A DNA stretch of 12,648 nt from Treponema sp. (GTDB lineage Bacteria > Spirochaetota > Spirochaetia > Treponematales > Breznakiellaceae): positions 1-12,648 of the forward strand of contig JAIRXT010000257.1 in the NCBI GenBank assembly GCA_031268125.1, read 5' to 3'. Below are positions 1-7,281 of this stretch, piece by piece (position 1 is the first letter of the stretch; every line of letters begins with the position of its first letter). The position numbers and the translations under genes are program-made. The notes under the pieces are model-generated. The model was not told the DNA's origin and made no database searches. It was given only the letters and a program-made list of their open reading frames with translations.

Positions 1-9
1 AACTGCGCC

Positions 10-1104
10 CTAAAAATCGCCGTAGCGGTAGAATTGCAGTTTCAGGTCCTGCGCGCATTGGAGGAGGTATTCAAGCCGCCGGACTTTAATTCCCCAGCCG
101 GCATCGTCAGCGATGGTGTGGGTAGTAAGGGGCACGACGGAGCCTCCGCCGATAAACTTAACGGTTCTGAGCAGGGAGGTTATGGCGGCCTCAAATTCCG
201 TATCGTCAGGATAAGTGATGTTGTCTATGGATACAGAAATGATGTATCCGGCTTTGACGGCCGCCCTGTCGTAGATATGGTAACGCACGCCGAATCCGCG
301 CTGGACGGCGAAGGTATCCGCCAGGGCTTCGTGCATCCAGGGGTCCGAAAGGCCGAAGGGATAAGCGAAGGCACTCAGCGGAATTCCTGCCTGCCGGTAG
401 CTTTCCACTTCTTCAAGGGTCTGCTCGTAGAATGTCCGGCGGGAGACCCGCGGCAGATTAAGATGGCTTTTTGTGTGGTAGCCTATGTCGTGTCCCCGGT
501 CCAGGGCTTCCCGGCAGAATGGCGAAACGCCGCCGATGGTAAAAAAAGTAATTTTTGCGCCATAGCGGTCAAAAAGATCGAAGTACCGGGTCCACTGTTC
601 CTGGTAATCGTCGTCCATAGACAGTAGTATTCCTGTGTCGTCGCGGGCAACGTCCCACAACAGGGTGTCCCGCAGTAATTCTGCGCTTCCTGTTTCCTGC
701 ACGGAAAAATCCAGTTCCCAGCGGGACCCGCCGGGGGAAGGCCGGGCATTTTCCAGATCGTAGTCTATTTTGAAGCCTTCCGATTCCGCGTGAACGGTAA
801 TATGCCGTTCCGTGTCCTGGGTAAAATATTTGATCAGCGCCGGGTCGTGGTCTTTTACGCGGCGGGCGATTTCTTCTATGGGCCGCGGGATCCGGACCGG
901 GAGAGATGCGGCGGGGGGGATTGTCCCGGGGGAAGGTTCCGGGAGGGGCTCCGGGAAAGGTCCGGGCAGAGGCTCCGCAGGGGGCGCTGTGTAAATTTCG
1001 GGGTGTGTTTGGGGACGGGTGGCGCAGGCTGCAAGGGCGATCAGGAAAAGGAGAAGACAAAACGCCGGAAACCGGCGGGAGAGCCGGCGGAAATTTTGTT
1101 TCAT
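10..1104 (-). CDS. Polysaccharide deacetylase (NodB-fold) lipoprotein
   Basis: This 364-residue protein is predicted to be an exported lipoprotein that removes acetyl (or similar acyl) groups from an envelope or environmental polysaccharide; the substrate cannot be told. The N-terminus is basic, then hydrophobic, and ends in a lipobox (LAAC, Cys27 as lipidated residue). A proline-rich spacer follows at about 40-75 (repeats of PLPEP/PFPEP). The NodB-type domain runs from about 157 to 364 and keeps the expected catalytic motifs: SMDDD (164-166, matching TFDD), YHTKSH with metal ligands His210 and His214, AYPFG at 247-251, and a late histidine at 329 (TTHT). It should therefore be an active metal-dependent hydrolase. 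No strong ribosome-binding site precedes the ATG. It is the last gene seen in the lepB-ftsI-MptE operon, but a MITE-like element now separates it from the gene upstream; before that insertion the gap was 25 bases. Confidence 0.88.
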   Translation of the reverse strand: MKQNFRRLSRRFPAFCLLLFLIALAACATRPQTHPEIYTAPPAEPLPGPFPEPLPEPSPGTIPPAASLPVRIPRPIEEIARRVKDHDPALIKYFTQDTERHITVHAESEGFKIDYDLENARPSPGGSRWELDFSVQETGSAELLRDTLLWDVARDDTGILLSMDDDYQEQWTRYFDLFDRYGAKITFFTIGGVSPFCREALDRGHDIGYHTKSHLNLPRVSRRTFYEQTLEEVESYRQAGIPLSAFAYPFGLSDPWMHEALADTFAVQRGFGVRYHIYDRAAVKAGYIISVSIDNITYPDDTEFEAAITSLLRTVKFIGGGSVVPLTTHTIADDAGWGIKVRRLEYLLQCAQDLKLQFYRYGDF

Positions 1105-1148
1105 AATTATATTTTTGCCGTTTTTGTTTTAACGTGCAAGATCCCGCA

Positions 1149-1157
1149 TTGCCGGGT
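1149..1157. repeat. Target-site duplication, copy 1, first half
   Basis: TTGCCGGGT directly abuts the CAGCAATTCC terminus and is repeated exactly at 1474-1482 on the other side of the element. It is the footprint of transposition and shows the element inserted here as a unit. Confidence 0.92.
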
Positions 1158-1473
1158 CAGCAATTCCGAATTCAAAATTCCAAATCCGAAAAGAGACGTA
1201 AAAAATTTATTGGCTTTCCTGCCGGCTGGAAAAATCCGGGGCCCCCACCCCAGATTCTTTCCACTTTTCGCTTTCGCGAAACTGGACCCCGTACCGCTTG
1301 TTTCGCATCTCTTTTCGCCGGTATCCCCATTGTGAATTACCTTAAGCCAAGAGTTTTTCAAGGTAAAAAAATGGTCAAACGGCTGCAGATACGGTTTCAT
1401 ACTGCTTAACGATCCCGTACCATTGACCATTTTTTAGGTTGAACGGTCATTTTTTTTGAATTCGGAATTGCTG
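1158..1473 (-). mobile_element. MITE-like non-autonomous element, copy 1
   Basis: A 316-base element bounded by perfect 20-bp inverted termini, CAGCAATTCCGAATTCAAAA at 1158-1177 and its complement at 1454-1473, and flanked by the 9-bp direct duplication TTGCCGGGT (1149-1157 and 1474-1482). It matches copy 2 (9819..10115) in inverted orientation over its full length, about 90% by eye outside indels, with one roughly 18-base extra block near 1261-1285. There is no transposase, and the open frames inside it are not conserved in copy 2, so it is best read as a MITE mobilised in trans by a DDE transposase elsewhere in the genome. The 9-bp duplication fits several IS families (IS1, IS4, IS256 among them), so the parent cannot be named. 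It sits at the 3' end of the MptE/Maf-like gene and supplies that gene's last codons and stop. Confidence 0.92.
1366..1435 (-). terminator. Possible bidirectional terminator hairpin in element copy 1
   Basis: A 13-bp inverted repeat, AAAAAATGGTCAA at 1366-1378 and its complement at 1423-1435, encloses a 44-base loop. The A-run and T-run ends give an intrinsic-terminator look on either strand. The same arms are kept in copy 2. The minus-strand stop codon of the MptE/Maf-like gene (1406-1408) lies in the loop, so transcripts leaving that gene would meet the T-run just downstream. The long loop makes efficiency doubtful; the function is inference. Confidence 0.4.
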
Positions 1474-3394
1474 TTGCCGGGTTTGTTTTCAAAAGCGCGG
1501 TAAGCTGATATTCGGCCGCCTCCGCCAGGGCCCGGCAGGTCCGCCCGGTGATTTCCAGATAGCGCGTGAAGGGATCCCCGGCCCGCGCCGGGTCCGATTC
1601 TTCCGCCGCTTTTAATTCCTCCGGGGAAGGGAAAAGAAAGCCCGCCACTTCTTTGACCTCGCTGTCCCTGATGGACCGGAGGGCGGCGTCCAGCTTTTGT
1701 ACAATCCGCCCCTCCGCCGCCGCCTGTTCCGCCCGGCATTCCGCCCGGCGTTCCGGAGGCGTCCGCAGGCTGTTCCGGGCCAGGGACGCCGCAGCGGCGG
1801 CCTCGGTCATGATGGTTTTTAGGCCCCCGGTAAGGCGGTTCCGGGCGGCCCGGTAGGCCCGGCCCCGTTCTTCCGCCCCCCGGCGAAAATCTTCCGCAAT
1901 GTCCGCGTAGAGTTTTTCCAGGCGGCTGTCAATTTCCGCCCGGCGCTCGGGGAGTTCCAGTATGGCGCCGGGGTCCGCACTTTCCAGGCCCTCAATGGCG
2001 ATACCCGGACGGGACCCCGGGGAGACGATGCGGTAGTTACGGAGGGCGGGGTACTCCCGGAAGCGGCTTGCGAACCACGACGCGTATAGGGAGAGCCGCC
2101 GGTCCGTAAGGACCTGTCCGCCGTCCGCGTCCGCCGCAAAGAAGGGTTGGCCGTCCCGCAGCGCCCGGAGGGACCATGTTTCCGCGGGGACCAGCCTGCC
2201 CGATTCGGCATGGGAGCGGTTTTCAAAAAGGGCCCCCTTAAAATGGGTTTTAAGGCCGGGGAAGGACAGGTCCAGACCGGCAGTCCAGACGGCGGGGGCC
2301 CCCAGGGTCCGGGCAAAATCCCAGGCGCTGGCGGCCACCGATCCCCCCGCGCCCAGCGCTCCCTTGGGGTCAACCCGGTCTTCGATAAAGCAGCCCAGGG
2401 GGAACAGGGAACGGCAGAGGAAGGCCCCCCGGAATTGCCCGCGCAGCACCGGGGGGTAGACCGCCGATTCGGCAATAAGCCAGGTCCGCGCCGCGTTGCA
2501 GCGGTCCAGGTGGCGGAAATTCCAGTACTGGGGGTCCACCACGACGGCAAAATCCGGGTCCAGGCCCCGGTTGAGCAGGAAGCGCAGGCTGGTGTCCACC
2601 GCCACCACGACGCAGCGTTTCCTTATTTCGGGCAGAAAGGGGGCCGCCTCGTCCAGGGAGGGCCCGGCGGCGGCGAGAAACACGGGGATACCCCCGCTGC
2701 CGGAGGCGGGAAGGCTGCCGGGAGGCCCTCCCCCGGCCAGGACACCCTCCAGCCGGGCGATTCCCGGCAGGTCCCGGACGGCCTCCATGTTACGGGCCAG
2801 GTTCCGGACCCAGCGTTTGCCAAAGCGGCGCAGGGTGGCCTGGTTTACCTCGTCCCGGCTTAGATAGGCACTGACACCCTGTTCCACGGCGGTGTACCAT
2901 GCCTCATCGGCGGCCATAAGGGCGCGGTTGCGGATAATTTCGGGCTTTCCCCGGAAAAAACCCAGGGCGTTTTGGACCGCGGTAACGCCGGCGTTTCCCC
3001 CCACCACAAAGATCAGCCGGTTTTCCGTAAGCAGAGGCCCCAGATTCCCGGCATCCAGGGCTTTGCGCAGTATTTTTTTCCGCCTTTCCACGATGATGAG
3101 GGGCCGCCCCGGCGCGGCTTTGGCGGCGGCGGCGGCGGCGTAGCCCAGGCCGAAGCCGAGAATCACAACGGGCGAATCGTTCCCGGCCCGGTCCCCGGCG
3201 CAGAGAAACCCGGTCAGCCGCTCCGCTTCACGGACCGGGTCCCGGGGGGAATGGACGTAGCGGCCCTCCAGGAGCAGCGTAGGATGCCCGGAAGGGGTGG
3301 CTTCGATACGCAGTTCCCCCTCCTCCCCCGGCGTATCCCGCTCCAATTCCTCCAGCAGGCCGGGGTACAGTTTGGCAAGCAGATTCGGATCCAT
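1406..3394 (-). CDS. MptE/Maf-like DUF115 protein with MITE-derived C-terminus
   Basis: A 662-residue protein of the DUF115 family (6-hydroxymethylpterin diphosphokinase MptE-like; the same domain as flagellar motility accessory factors, Maf). Diagnostic stretches are VVILGFGLGY (76-85), FLAAAGPSLDEA (239-250), VVAVDTSLRFLLNRGLDPDFAVVVDP (263-288) and GAGGSVAASAWDFARTLGA (348-366) followed by GLDLSF. Characterised Maf proteins glycosylate flagellin with nonulosonic acids; a flagellar or surface glycosylation role here is inference. I chose the ATG at 3392-3394, seven bases after the ftsI stop and preceded by an AGGGG motif; a longer frame back to 3568 would lie inside ftsI. The last 22 residues (641-662, from TAIPNSKK onward) are read from the inserted element and are not part of the family fold. 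The original end was probably NPAMRDLAR with its stop at 1130-1132 (646 residues). Residues 86-91 are a polyalanine run coded by a GCC repeat. Confidence 0.87.
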   Translation of the reverse strand: MDPNLLAKLYPGLLEELERDTPGEEGELRIEATPSGHPTLLLEGRYVHSPRDPVREAERLTGFLCAGDRAGNDSPVVILGFGLGYAAAAAAKAAPGRPLIIVERRKKILRKALDAGNLGPLLTENRLIFVVGGNAGVTAVQNALGFFRGKPEIIRNRALMAADEAWYTAVEQGVSAYLSRDEVNQATLRRFGKRWVRNLARNMEAVRDLPGIARLEGVLAGGGPPGSLPASGSGGIPVFLAAAGPSLDEAAPFLPEIRKRCVVVAVDTSLRFLLNRGLDPDFAVVVDPQYWNFRHLDRCNAARTWLIAESAVYPPVLRGQFRGAFLCRSLFPLGCFIEDRVDPKGALGAGGSVAASAWDFARTLGAPAVWTAGLDLSFPGLKTHFKGALFENRSHAESGRLVPAETWSLRALRDGQPFFAADADGGQVLTDRRLSLYASWFASRFREYPALRNYRIVSPGSRPGIAIEGLESADPGAILELPERRAEIDSRLEKLYADIAEDFRRGAEERGRAYRAARNRLTGGLKTIMTEAAAAASLARNSLRTPPERRAECRAEQAAAEGRIVQKLDAALRSIRDSEVKEVAGFLFPSPEELKAAEESDPARAGDPFTRYLEITGRTCRALAEAAEYQLTALLKTNPATAIPNSKKMTVQPKKWSMVRDR
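1474..1482. repeat. Target-site duplication, copy 1, second half
   Basis: TTGCCGGGT again, immediately after the other element terminus. On the minus strand it lies inside the MptE/Maf-like gene, encoding most of the N-P-A residues just before the element-derived tail. Confidence 0.92.
3122..3139. repeat. (GGC)6 trinucleotide repeat in coding sequence
   Basis: Six perfect GGC units, reading as GCC (alanine) on the minus strand of the MptE/Maf-like gene. Slippage would change the polyalanine length without shifting the frame. Confidence 0.7.
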
Positions 3395-3401
3395 GGGGCC
3401 C

Positions 3402-5273
3402 CTATTCAAATTCCAGGTAGATGATCGTCTCCGGGGTAATGGGCGTATCGGGGGGCGGATTCTGGCGGCGGACCCAGCCTTCACCCTGCATTTCGACGTG
3501 AAGATCGTCCCGCAGGAACAGGGGGATAAGGCTGCGTTTGGACAGGCCCGTAAAATCCGGGACGACATCGCCGATCACCGGAACACGGTCCTGGGGCAGC
3601 GTTACCTGGGACGGGTGGAGGACCAGCGGATTAAGGCCCCGGGGAATTCCCAGATACTCCACCAGGGATTCGGCGGCCTGGCGGATGGCCGGGGCGGCGA
3701 TGCGGCCCGCCAAAATCTCCCCCTGGGGTTTGACGATGACCAGGTAGAGGACCAGGGAAGGGGATTCCGCGGGGAGCAGGGCGATACAACTGGCGATCAC
3801 TTCCGTATCCGAATATGCGGAGATTCCGGGTTCGGTGAACTGGGCGGTACCGGTCTTTACCGCCAGGGAAAGGTCCTGAACATTGGCCCGCCAGCCGGTA
3901 CCGATGTTGCTGGTTACATCCACCATAGCGGCACGAATCGCCTGCGCCGTCTCCGGCTTGAGAACCTGCCGGGCGGGACCGGAATCCCAACGCCGGATTT
4001 CCTCCCCCTCCGGGGAAGCAATCCGGGAAACCACCCGGGGGGACACCATAATGCCGTCGTTGGCAATGGCGCTGGCCGCCTGAAGAACTTGCAGGGTAGA
4101 GACCGATAGTTCCTGCCCTATGGCGATGGTCGCTTTGGAACGGCCGGACCAAAGGTCCGTGGTACGCAAAATGCCCGCCGTTTCGCCGGGGATGCCGCTC
4201 TGGGTCCGGGAACCAAAGCCGAAATTCCTGAGCCCCTCGTAAAAGGCATCGTCCCCCAGTTGTTCCGATGCGTAGGCCGCGCCGGCGTTGCAGGAAACAA
4301 CGATAATGTCCTGGAGCGTTACCCTGCCGTGGGGCGCCAGACATCTGATTCTGATTCGTTCCCCCCGGCCGGTAATATATTCGTAGTAGCCGTTACAAAT
4401 AAACGCAGTCTCCCCGGTGATGGCCCCCCTGTCCAGCAGATTTGCCAGGGAGAAAATCTTGAAAACCGACCCCGGTTCGTAGGCCCATACCGCCGGCCGG
4501 TTCATCCGCTGGGTTTCGGAAGAAGCGCGGATATTGTTGGGATCGTAGCCGGGAAGGGATGCGGCGCCCAAAATATCGCCGGTACGGGGGTCCATAGCCA
4601 AAAACATGATCGATTCGGCGTTGGTTTCCCGCAAAGTTTCTCCGGCGATCTGTTCCAGGATGTACTGCACGTTGGTATCGATGGTCAGTATCACCTGGTT
4701 GCCCTTTTCCCCGTTACCGGCAAGGTCCTCCTCAAAATTGTATTCAATCCCCTCAAGCCCCCGGTTTTCATCTCCCACAAAACCGATAATCTGGGAGGCT
4801 AAATTCCGTTCCGGGTAGATTCTGCCGGGTATGTATTCCAGGCCGATACCCTGCAGCTTCCCCTCCGCCTGGGCTTCCTCGATAAGTTTGATGGTCGATT
4901 CGTCAATCTGTTTTTTGAGGTACACAAAATCGGTGGGGGAAGTCATGATTCGTTCCCGGACGGATGCGGCGTTTTGTTCCAAAAGGGGGGCCAGTTCCTG
5001 CCCCACGGCTTCCAGGTCCTGAATGCCGGAACGCCAGGCCGTTACATTGGCAAGCCGGGTGTAAAGGGCCAGGACCCGGCCGTTCCGGTCCAGGATGGGA
5101 CCCCGCTCGGCGGGACGCTCCTGACTCCGGCTTATCCCGCTTTCCCCGCCGCCCAGCATCAGGTAGCCGTAGCGTCCAATCAGGACCAGAGCGGCGGCAA
5201 TCATAAACCCCGCAAAGAATTTGAAACGCCGGGGAACTTTTTGCGGACCCTGGTAATTGAAGGGGTTTGTCAT
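3402..5273 (-). CDS. ftsI: Class B penicillin-binding protein (FtsI/SpoVD type) with PASTA domain
   Basis: A 623-residue peptidoglycan transpeptidase anchored in the inner membrane and acting in the periplasm. A short cytoplasmic tail and one membrane span (about 19-40) lead into the dimerisation domain, opened by RGPILDRNGRVLA (58-69). The transpeptidase domain carries all three active-site motifs: SVFK with nucleophile Ser269 and Lys272, SCN at 327-329, and KTG at 473-475. A single PASTA-like domain closes the protein (about 570-623: VPDFTG, then the usual WVRRQNPPPDTPITPETII pattern). This build resembles SpoVD/PBP2x-type proteins and fits division-septum synthesis, although an elongation-type partner cannot be excluded. 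Its ATG overlaps the lepB stop by four bases (ATGA), so it is probably translationally coupled, and no clear ribosome-binding site of its own is visible. ftsL and mraW, frequent neighbours of ftsI, are absent here. Confidence 0.93.
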   Translation of the reverse strand: MTNPFNYQGPQKVPRRFKFFAGFMIAAALVLIGRYGYLMLGGGESGISRSQERPAERGPILDRNGRVLALYTRLANVTAWRSGIQDLEAVGQELAPLLEQNAASVRERIMTSPTDFVYLKKQIDESTIKLIEEAQAEGKLQGIGLEYIPGRIYPERNLASQIIGFVGDENRGLEGIEYNFEEDLAGNGEKGNQVILTIDTNVQYILEQIAGETLRETNAESIMFLAMDPRTGDILGAASLPGYDPNNIRASSETQRMNRPAVWAYEPGSVFKIFSLANLLDRGAITGETAFICNGYYEYITGRGERIRIRCLAPHGRVTLQDIIVVSCNAGAAYASEQLGDDAFYEGLRNFGFGSRTQSGIPGETAGILRTTDLWSGRSKATIAIGQELSVSTLQVLQAASAIANDGIMVSPRVVSRIASPEGEEIRRWDSGPARQVLKPETAQAIRAAMVDVTSNIGTGWRANVQDLSLAVKTGTAQFTEPGISAYSDTEVIASCIALLPAESPSLVLYLVIVKPQGEILAGRIAAPAIRQAAESLVEYLGIPRGLNPLVLHPSQVTLPQDRVPVIGDVVPDFTGLSKRSLIPLFLRDDLHVEMQGEGWVRRQNPPPDTPITPETIIYLEFE

Positions 5274-5671
5274 TTAATACCCAGTACCTTCCCGATGATG
5301 TTATCCGCCGGTACCGGCCCGTAGGACCGGGAATCGAAGGATTGGACTCCGTTGTCTCCCAGGGCGATAAAATCCCCCTTCCCCGTCAATCCGGCGCAGC
5401 GTTTAACGGCAATTAAGTCTTCGGGGGTATAAAAAACCACCACTTCCCCCGGTGCAGGATTATCCCATCGCAAAAGGTAGGACCGGGATCCGGGAAGCCG
5501 GAAACCGTAACGCAGGCGGCTTATTACCAGAATGGTTCCCGGCCGGATTGCGGGACTCATGGAACTGCCCTCGGCGATCATGAAATCAAATAAAAACAAC
5601 TTTAATCCAAGGGCAACGACAAAGGCCGCAGCGATTCCCGGCAATAATTTTTGTGTATCCCGCCTTGCCAT
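5270..5671 (-). CDS. lepB: Signal peptidase I, minimal form
   Basis: Membrane-bound serine/lysine peptidase that cleaves signal peptides of exported proteins. With the start chosen it has 133 residues: a basic N-terminus (MARRDTQK), one membrane span (about 10-29), box B EGSSMSP with the nucleophile Ser37, box C PGEVVVFY, box D IAVKR with the general-base Lys90, and box E GDNGVQSFDSRSYGPV (105 onward). It is very short; the segment between boxes D and E, longer in most bacterial enzymes, is only about a dozen residues. I chose the ATG at 5669-5671 because a GGGGGAAG motif lies eight bases upstream and the best promoter predicts transcription starting near 5692. A GTG at 5692 would add seven residues but has no ribosome-binding site and would sit at the transcription start. 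It is the first gene of the operon and overlaps ftsI by ATGA. Confidence 0.92.
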   Translation of the reverse strand: MARRDTQKLLPGIAAAFVVALGLKLFLFDFMIAEGSSMSPAIRPGTILVISRLRYGFRLPGSRSYLLRWDNPAPGEVVVFYTPEDLIAVKRCAGLTGKGDFIALGDNGVQSFDSRSYGPVPADNIIGKVLGIK

Positions 5672-5698
5672 TGGCGGGTCTTCCCCCATCACAGAGCG

Positions 5699-5727
5699 AG
5701 TATAATGAATGACTTTCCTTATGTCGA
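5699..5727 (-). promoter_or_regulatory. Candidate sigma-70 promoter for lepB operon
   Basis: On the minus strand, -35 TCGACA (5722-5727) and -10 TATACT (5699-5704) are separated by exactly 17 bases; each hexamer matches consensus at five of six positions. Transcription would begin near 5692, leaving about 20 bases of leader before the lepB ATG. Its -10 overlaps the plus-strand TATAAT at 5701-5706. Confidence 0.55.
5701..5706 (+). promoter_or_regulatory. Candidate -10 box for LysM/M23 operon
   Basis: A perfect TATAAT lies 30 bases before the ATG at 5737, predicting a start near 5713. No good -35 hexamer is found 16-18 bases upstream, so it would need an activator or another contact. It overlaps the minus-strand -10, so the two divergent promoters probably compete. 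Confidence 0.4.
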
Positions 5728-5736
5728 TAAAGAATT

Positions 5737-7092
5737 ATGTCAAATATTGTAGTAACACAGCATATTAAACGCCGGGTAAAGAGGAAAAGCTCCCCTCCTC
5801 CTTTTCGCCAGATCGTCAAGCGCAGCCCCCCCGGCCGTACATTTTTGGGCATGTTTTTTGCCGGTTCCCCCGGACAATCTTTGAACCACCGCCGGCCGGA
5901 AAAACAGGCCGGAATATCAAAAAAAACCGCCCCGGACCGGCTTATCCCGCGAAAACCGGCGAAAACCGGCAAGAACAGGAAAAACAAGAAGAAAAAGGCC
6001 CCCGCCAGGACTCCCTGGTCTTTCCGGCATTTCATGTTTGGCGACGACGGGCTGTTTCCCACGCCCCTTTTGGACCGGCAGCCGGTACCGGAGGCGGTTC
6101 TTCCGGCTGAAGCAGGAAGCCCGGCGGGGGGGGCCGGAAACCGGGAATTCCCCCTGATGCCGCTCATTGCGGCGGCCCTGACCATCGCCGCCTCCGTAGC
6201 CGCCATCAACTGGAAGATGCCCGTCATACAATCCGTGCTGGCCGGTGAGGGGTTTTACCTGGGGGCCGCCGGCCGGGAGGAAGAAGGGCGGAACCTGGCC
6301 TATTACGCCGGTCTTTACCCCGTCCCGGCGGAAGAAACCGAAGAAATCCCCCTGGATCTGGGGGAAACTTTCCACTGGGACGAGTACAAGGTTGCCAGGG
6401 GGGATACCCTTTCGGAAATTGCCGCAGCCCGGCGGCTCGATATGGGCACCCTCATCGCCTCCAACGGCATTACCAACGCCCGGCGGCTGCGGGAAGGGGA
6501 GATTCTGCGGGTTCCCAGCATGAACGGGATTCCCTACACGGTAAAGACCGGGGACACCCTGTCCAGCATTTCCACCGCCAGCGCCGTACCCCTGCAAGTA
6601 ATCCTTGATGTCAACGATCTGGAAAGCGCCGTGATAAATCCGGGGATGAATCTGTTCCTGCCCGGCGCCCGGATGCCCCAGGAAGAAGTCCGCATGGCTC
6701 TGGGTGAATCCTTTATCTATCCCGTCCGGGGCGTTCTCAGCAGCCCCTACGGCTGGCGCGTCGACCCCATTGCCAAGGTTGAACGTTTCCATTCGGCCCT
6801 CGATCTGGCCGCTCCCCTGGGCACTCCGGTTAAGGCCACGATGGACGGAAAAGTATCCCGGGTGGCGGCAAATTCGGCGTACGGTAACTACATTATCATT
6901 ACCCACCAGGGATCATACCAGAGTCTCTACGCCCACTTGAGCGTAGTTTCTGTGAAGCAGGGAGCCTGGGTTACCCAGAATTCCAAAATCGGCGAGGTGG
7001 GCAGTACCGGTTACAGCACCGGCCCCCATCTGCACTTTTCAGTGTTCAGGGATAACAAGGCTATAAATCCCCTTGAAGTTCTTCAACGGTGA
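5737..7092 (+). CDS. Membrane-anchored LysM/LysM/M23 peptidoglycan endopeptidase
   Basis: A 451-residue envelope hydrolase predicted to cut peptidoglycan cross-bridges. The first 137 residues are lysine/arginine/proline rich and look cytoplasmic and disordered. A membrane span follows (about 138-158, PLMPLIAAALTIAASVAAINW region), then two LysM domains that bind glycan strands (about 216-260, YKVARGDTLSEIA; about 266-310, YTVKTGDTLSSIS) and a C-terminal M23 (LytM/DD-endopeptidase) domain. The zinc-site residues are all present: HSALD with His352 and Asp356, YAH (His400), and HLH (His431, His433), so the enzyme should be active. The ATG at 5737 has only a weak AAAGA-type ribosome-binding site. 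It heads the plus-strand operon, divergent from lepB-ftsI, which suggests coordinated wall synthesis and remodelling. The long basic cytoplasmic tail is unusual and may tether or regulate the enzyme. Confidence 0.92.
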   Translation: MSNIVVTQHIKRRVKRKSSPPPFRQIVKRSPPGRTFLGMFFAGSPGQSLNHRRPEKQAGISKKTAPDRLIPRKPAKTGKNRKNKKKKAPARTPWSFRHFMFGDDGLFPTPLLDRQPVPEAVLPAEAGSPAGGAGNREFPLMPLIAAALTIAASVAAINWKMPVIQSVLAGEGFYLGAAGREEEGRNLAYYAGLYPVPAEETEEIPLDLGETFHWDEYKVARGDTLSEIAAARRLDMGTLIASNGITNARRLREGEILRVPSMNGIPYTVKTGDTLSSISTASAVPLQVILDVNDLESAVINPGMNLFLPGARMPQEEVRMALGESFIYPVRGVLSSPYGWRVDPIAKVERFHSALDLAAPLGTPVKATMDGKVSRVAANSAYGNYIIITHQGSYQSLYAHLSVVSVKQGAWVTQNSKIGEVGSTGYSTGPHLHFSVFRDNKAINPLEVLQR

Positions 7093-7136
7093 TATTACGA
7101 TAAGGGATGATAGGCCCCGGTCTTTTACAATCCCCC

Positions 7137-7141
7137 GGAGG
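7137..7141 (+). promoter_or_regulatory. Strong Shine-Dalgarno of the 41-residue gene
   Basis: GGAGG lies five bases before the ATG at 7147. It is the strongest ribosome-binding site in the plus operon and is the main reason for calling the small gene downstream. Confidence 0.7.
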
Positions 7142-7146
7142 AAAGT

Positions 7147-7272
7147 ATGCGAAATTTGGTACTGATTTTAATTTTTTTTATTGCGGTAGTCATCTTTATC
7201 AGGGCCTACGAGAATCCCGGGGGTAAGGTAAAAGGCGGCGGAACTACCGCCGAATTCGATATTAATCAGTAA
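7147..7272 (+). CDS. Small single-span membrane protein (41 residues)
   Basis: I do not recognise this protein. The frame reads MRNLVLILIFFIAVVIFIRAYE and then a glycine-rich tail, NPGGKVKGGGTTAEFDINQ, ending in TAA at 7270-7272. Residues 4-18 or so form one very hydrophobic span, followed by arginine and a polar tail, so it is either a tiny bitopic membrane protein or an uncleaved signal anchor. A perfect GGAGG at five bases supports translation, and it fits tightly between the M23 gene (54 bases upstream) and the next gene (9 bases downstream), as expected for an operon member. It may be an accessory subunit or regulator of the neighbouring envelope proteins; that is inference. It is short enough to be missed by standard gene callers. 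Confidence 0.72.
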   Translation: MRNLVLILIFFIAVVIFIRAYENPGGKVKGGGTTAEFDINQ

Positions 7273-7281
7273 AAGTGTGTA

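Noticed and set aside
1105..1148. TATAAT-like and TTGCAC motifs before the lipoprotein gene as its own promoter
   Set aside because: The hexamers are about 22 bases apart and the -10-like motif lies only three bases before the ATG, so a start there would fall within the coding region.
1107..1430. 107-codon minus-strand frame running across element copy 1 and ending two bases before the lipoprotein ATG
   Set aside because: The frame is not conserved in copy 2, where it meets TGA after about 28 codons, and it has no recognisable product. It could still help couple translation across the element, but I cannot support it as a gene.
2147..2863. Long plus-strand open frame opposite the MptE/Maf-like gene
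   Set aside because: A GC-rich shadow of a clear gene; composition is glycine/proline/arginine rich with no domain.
3395..3568. N-terminal extension of the MptE/Maf-like frame by 58 residues
   Set aside because: It lies wholly over the end of ftsI in another frame, has no family resemblance, and the ATG at 3394 has a good ribosome-binding site just after the ftsI stop.
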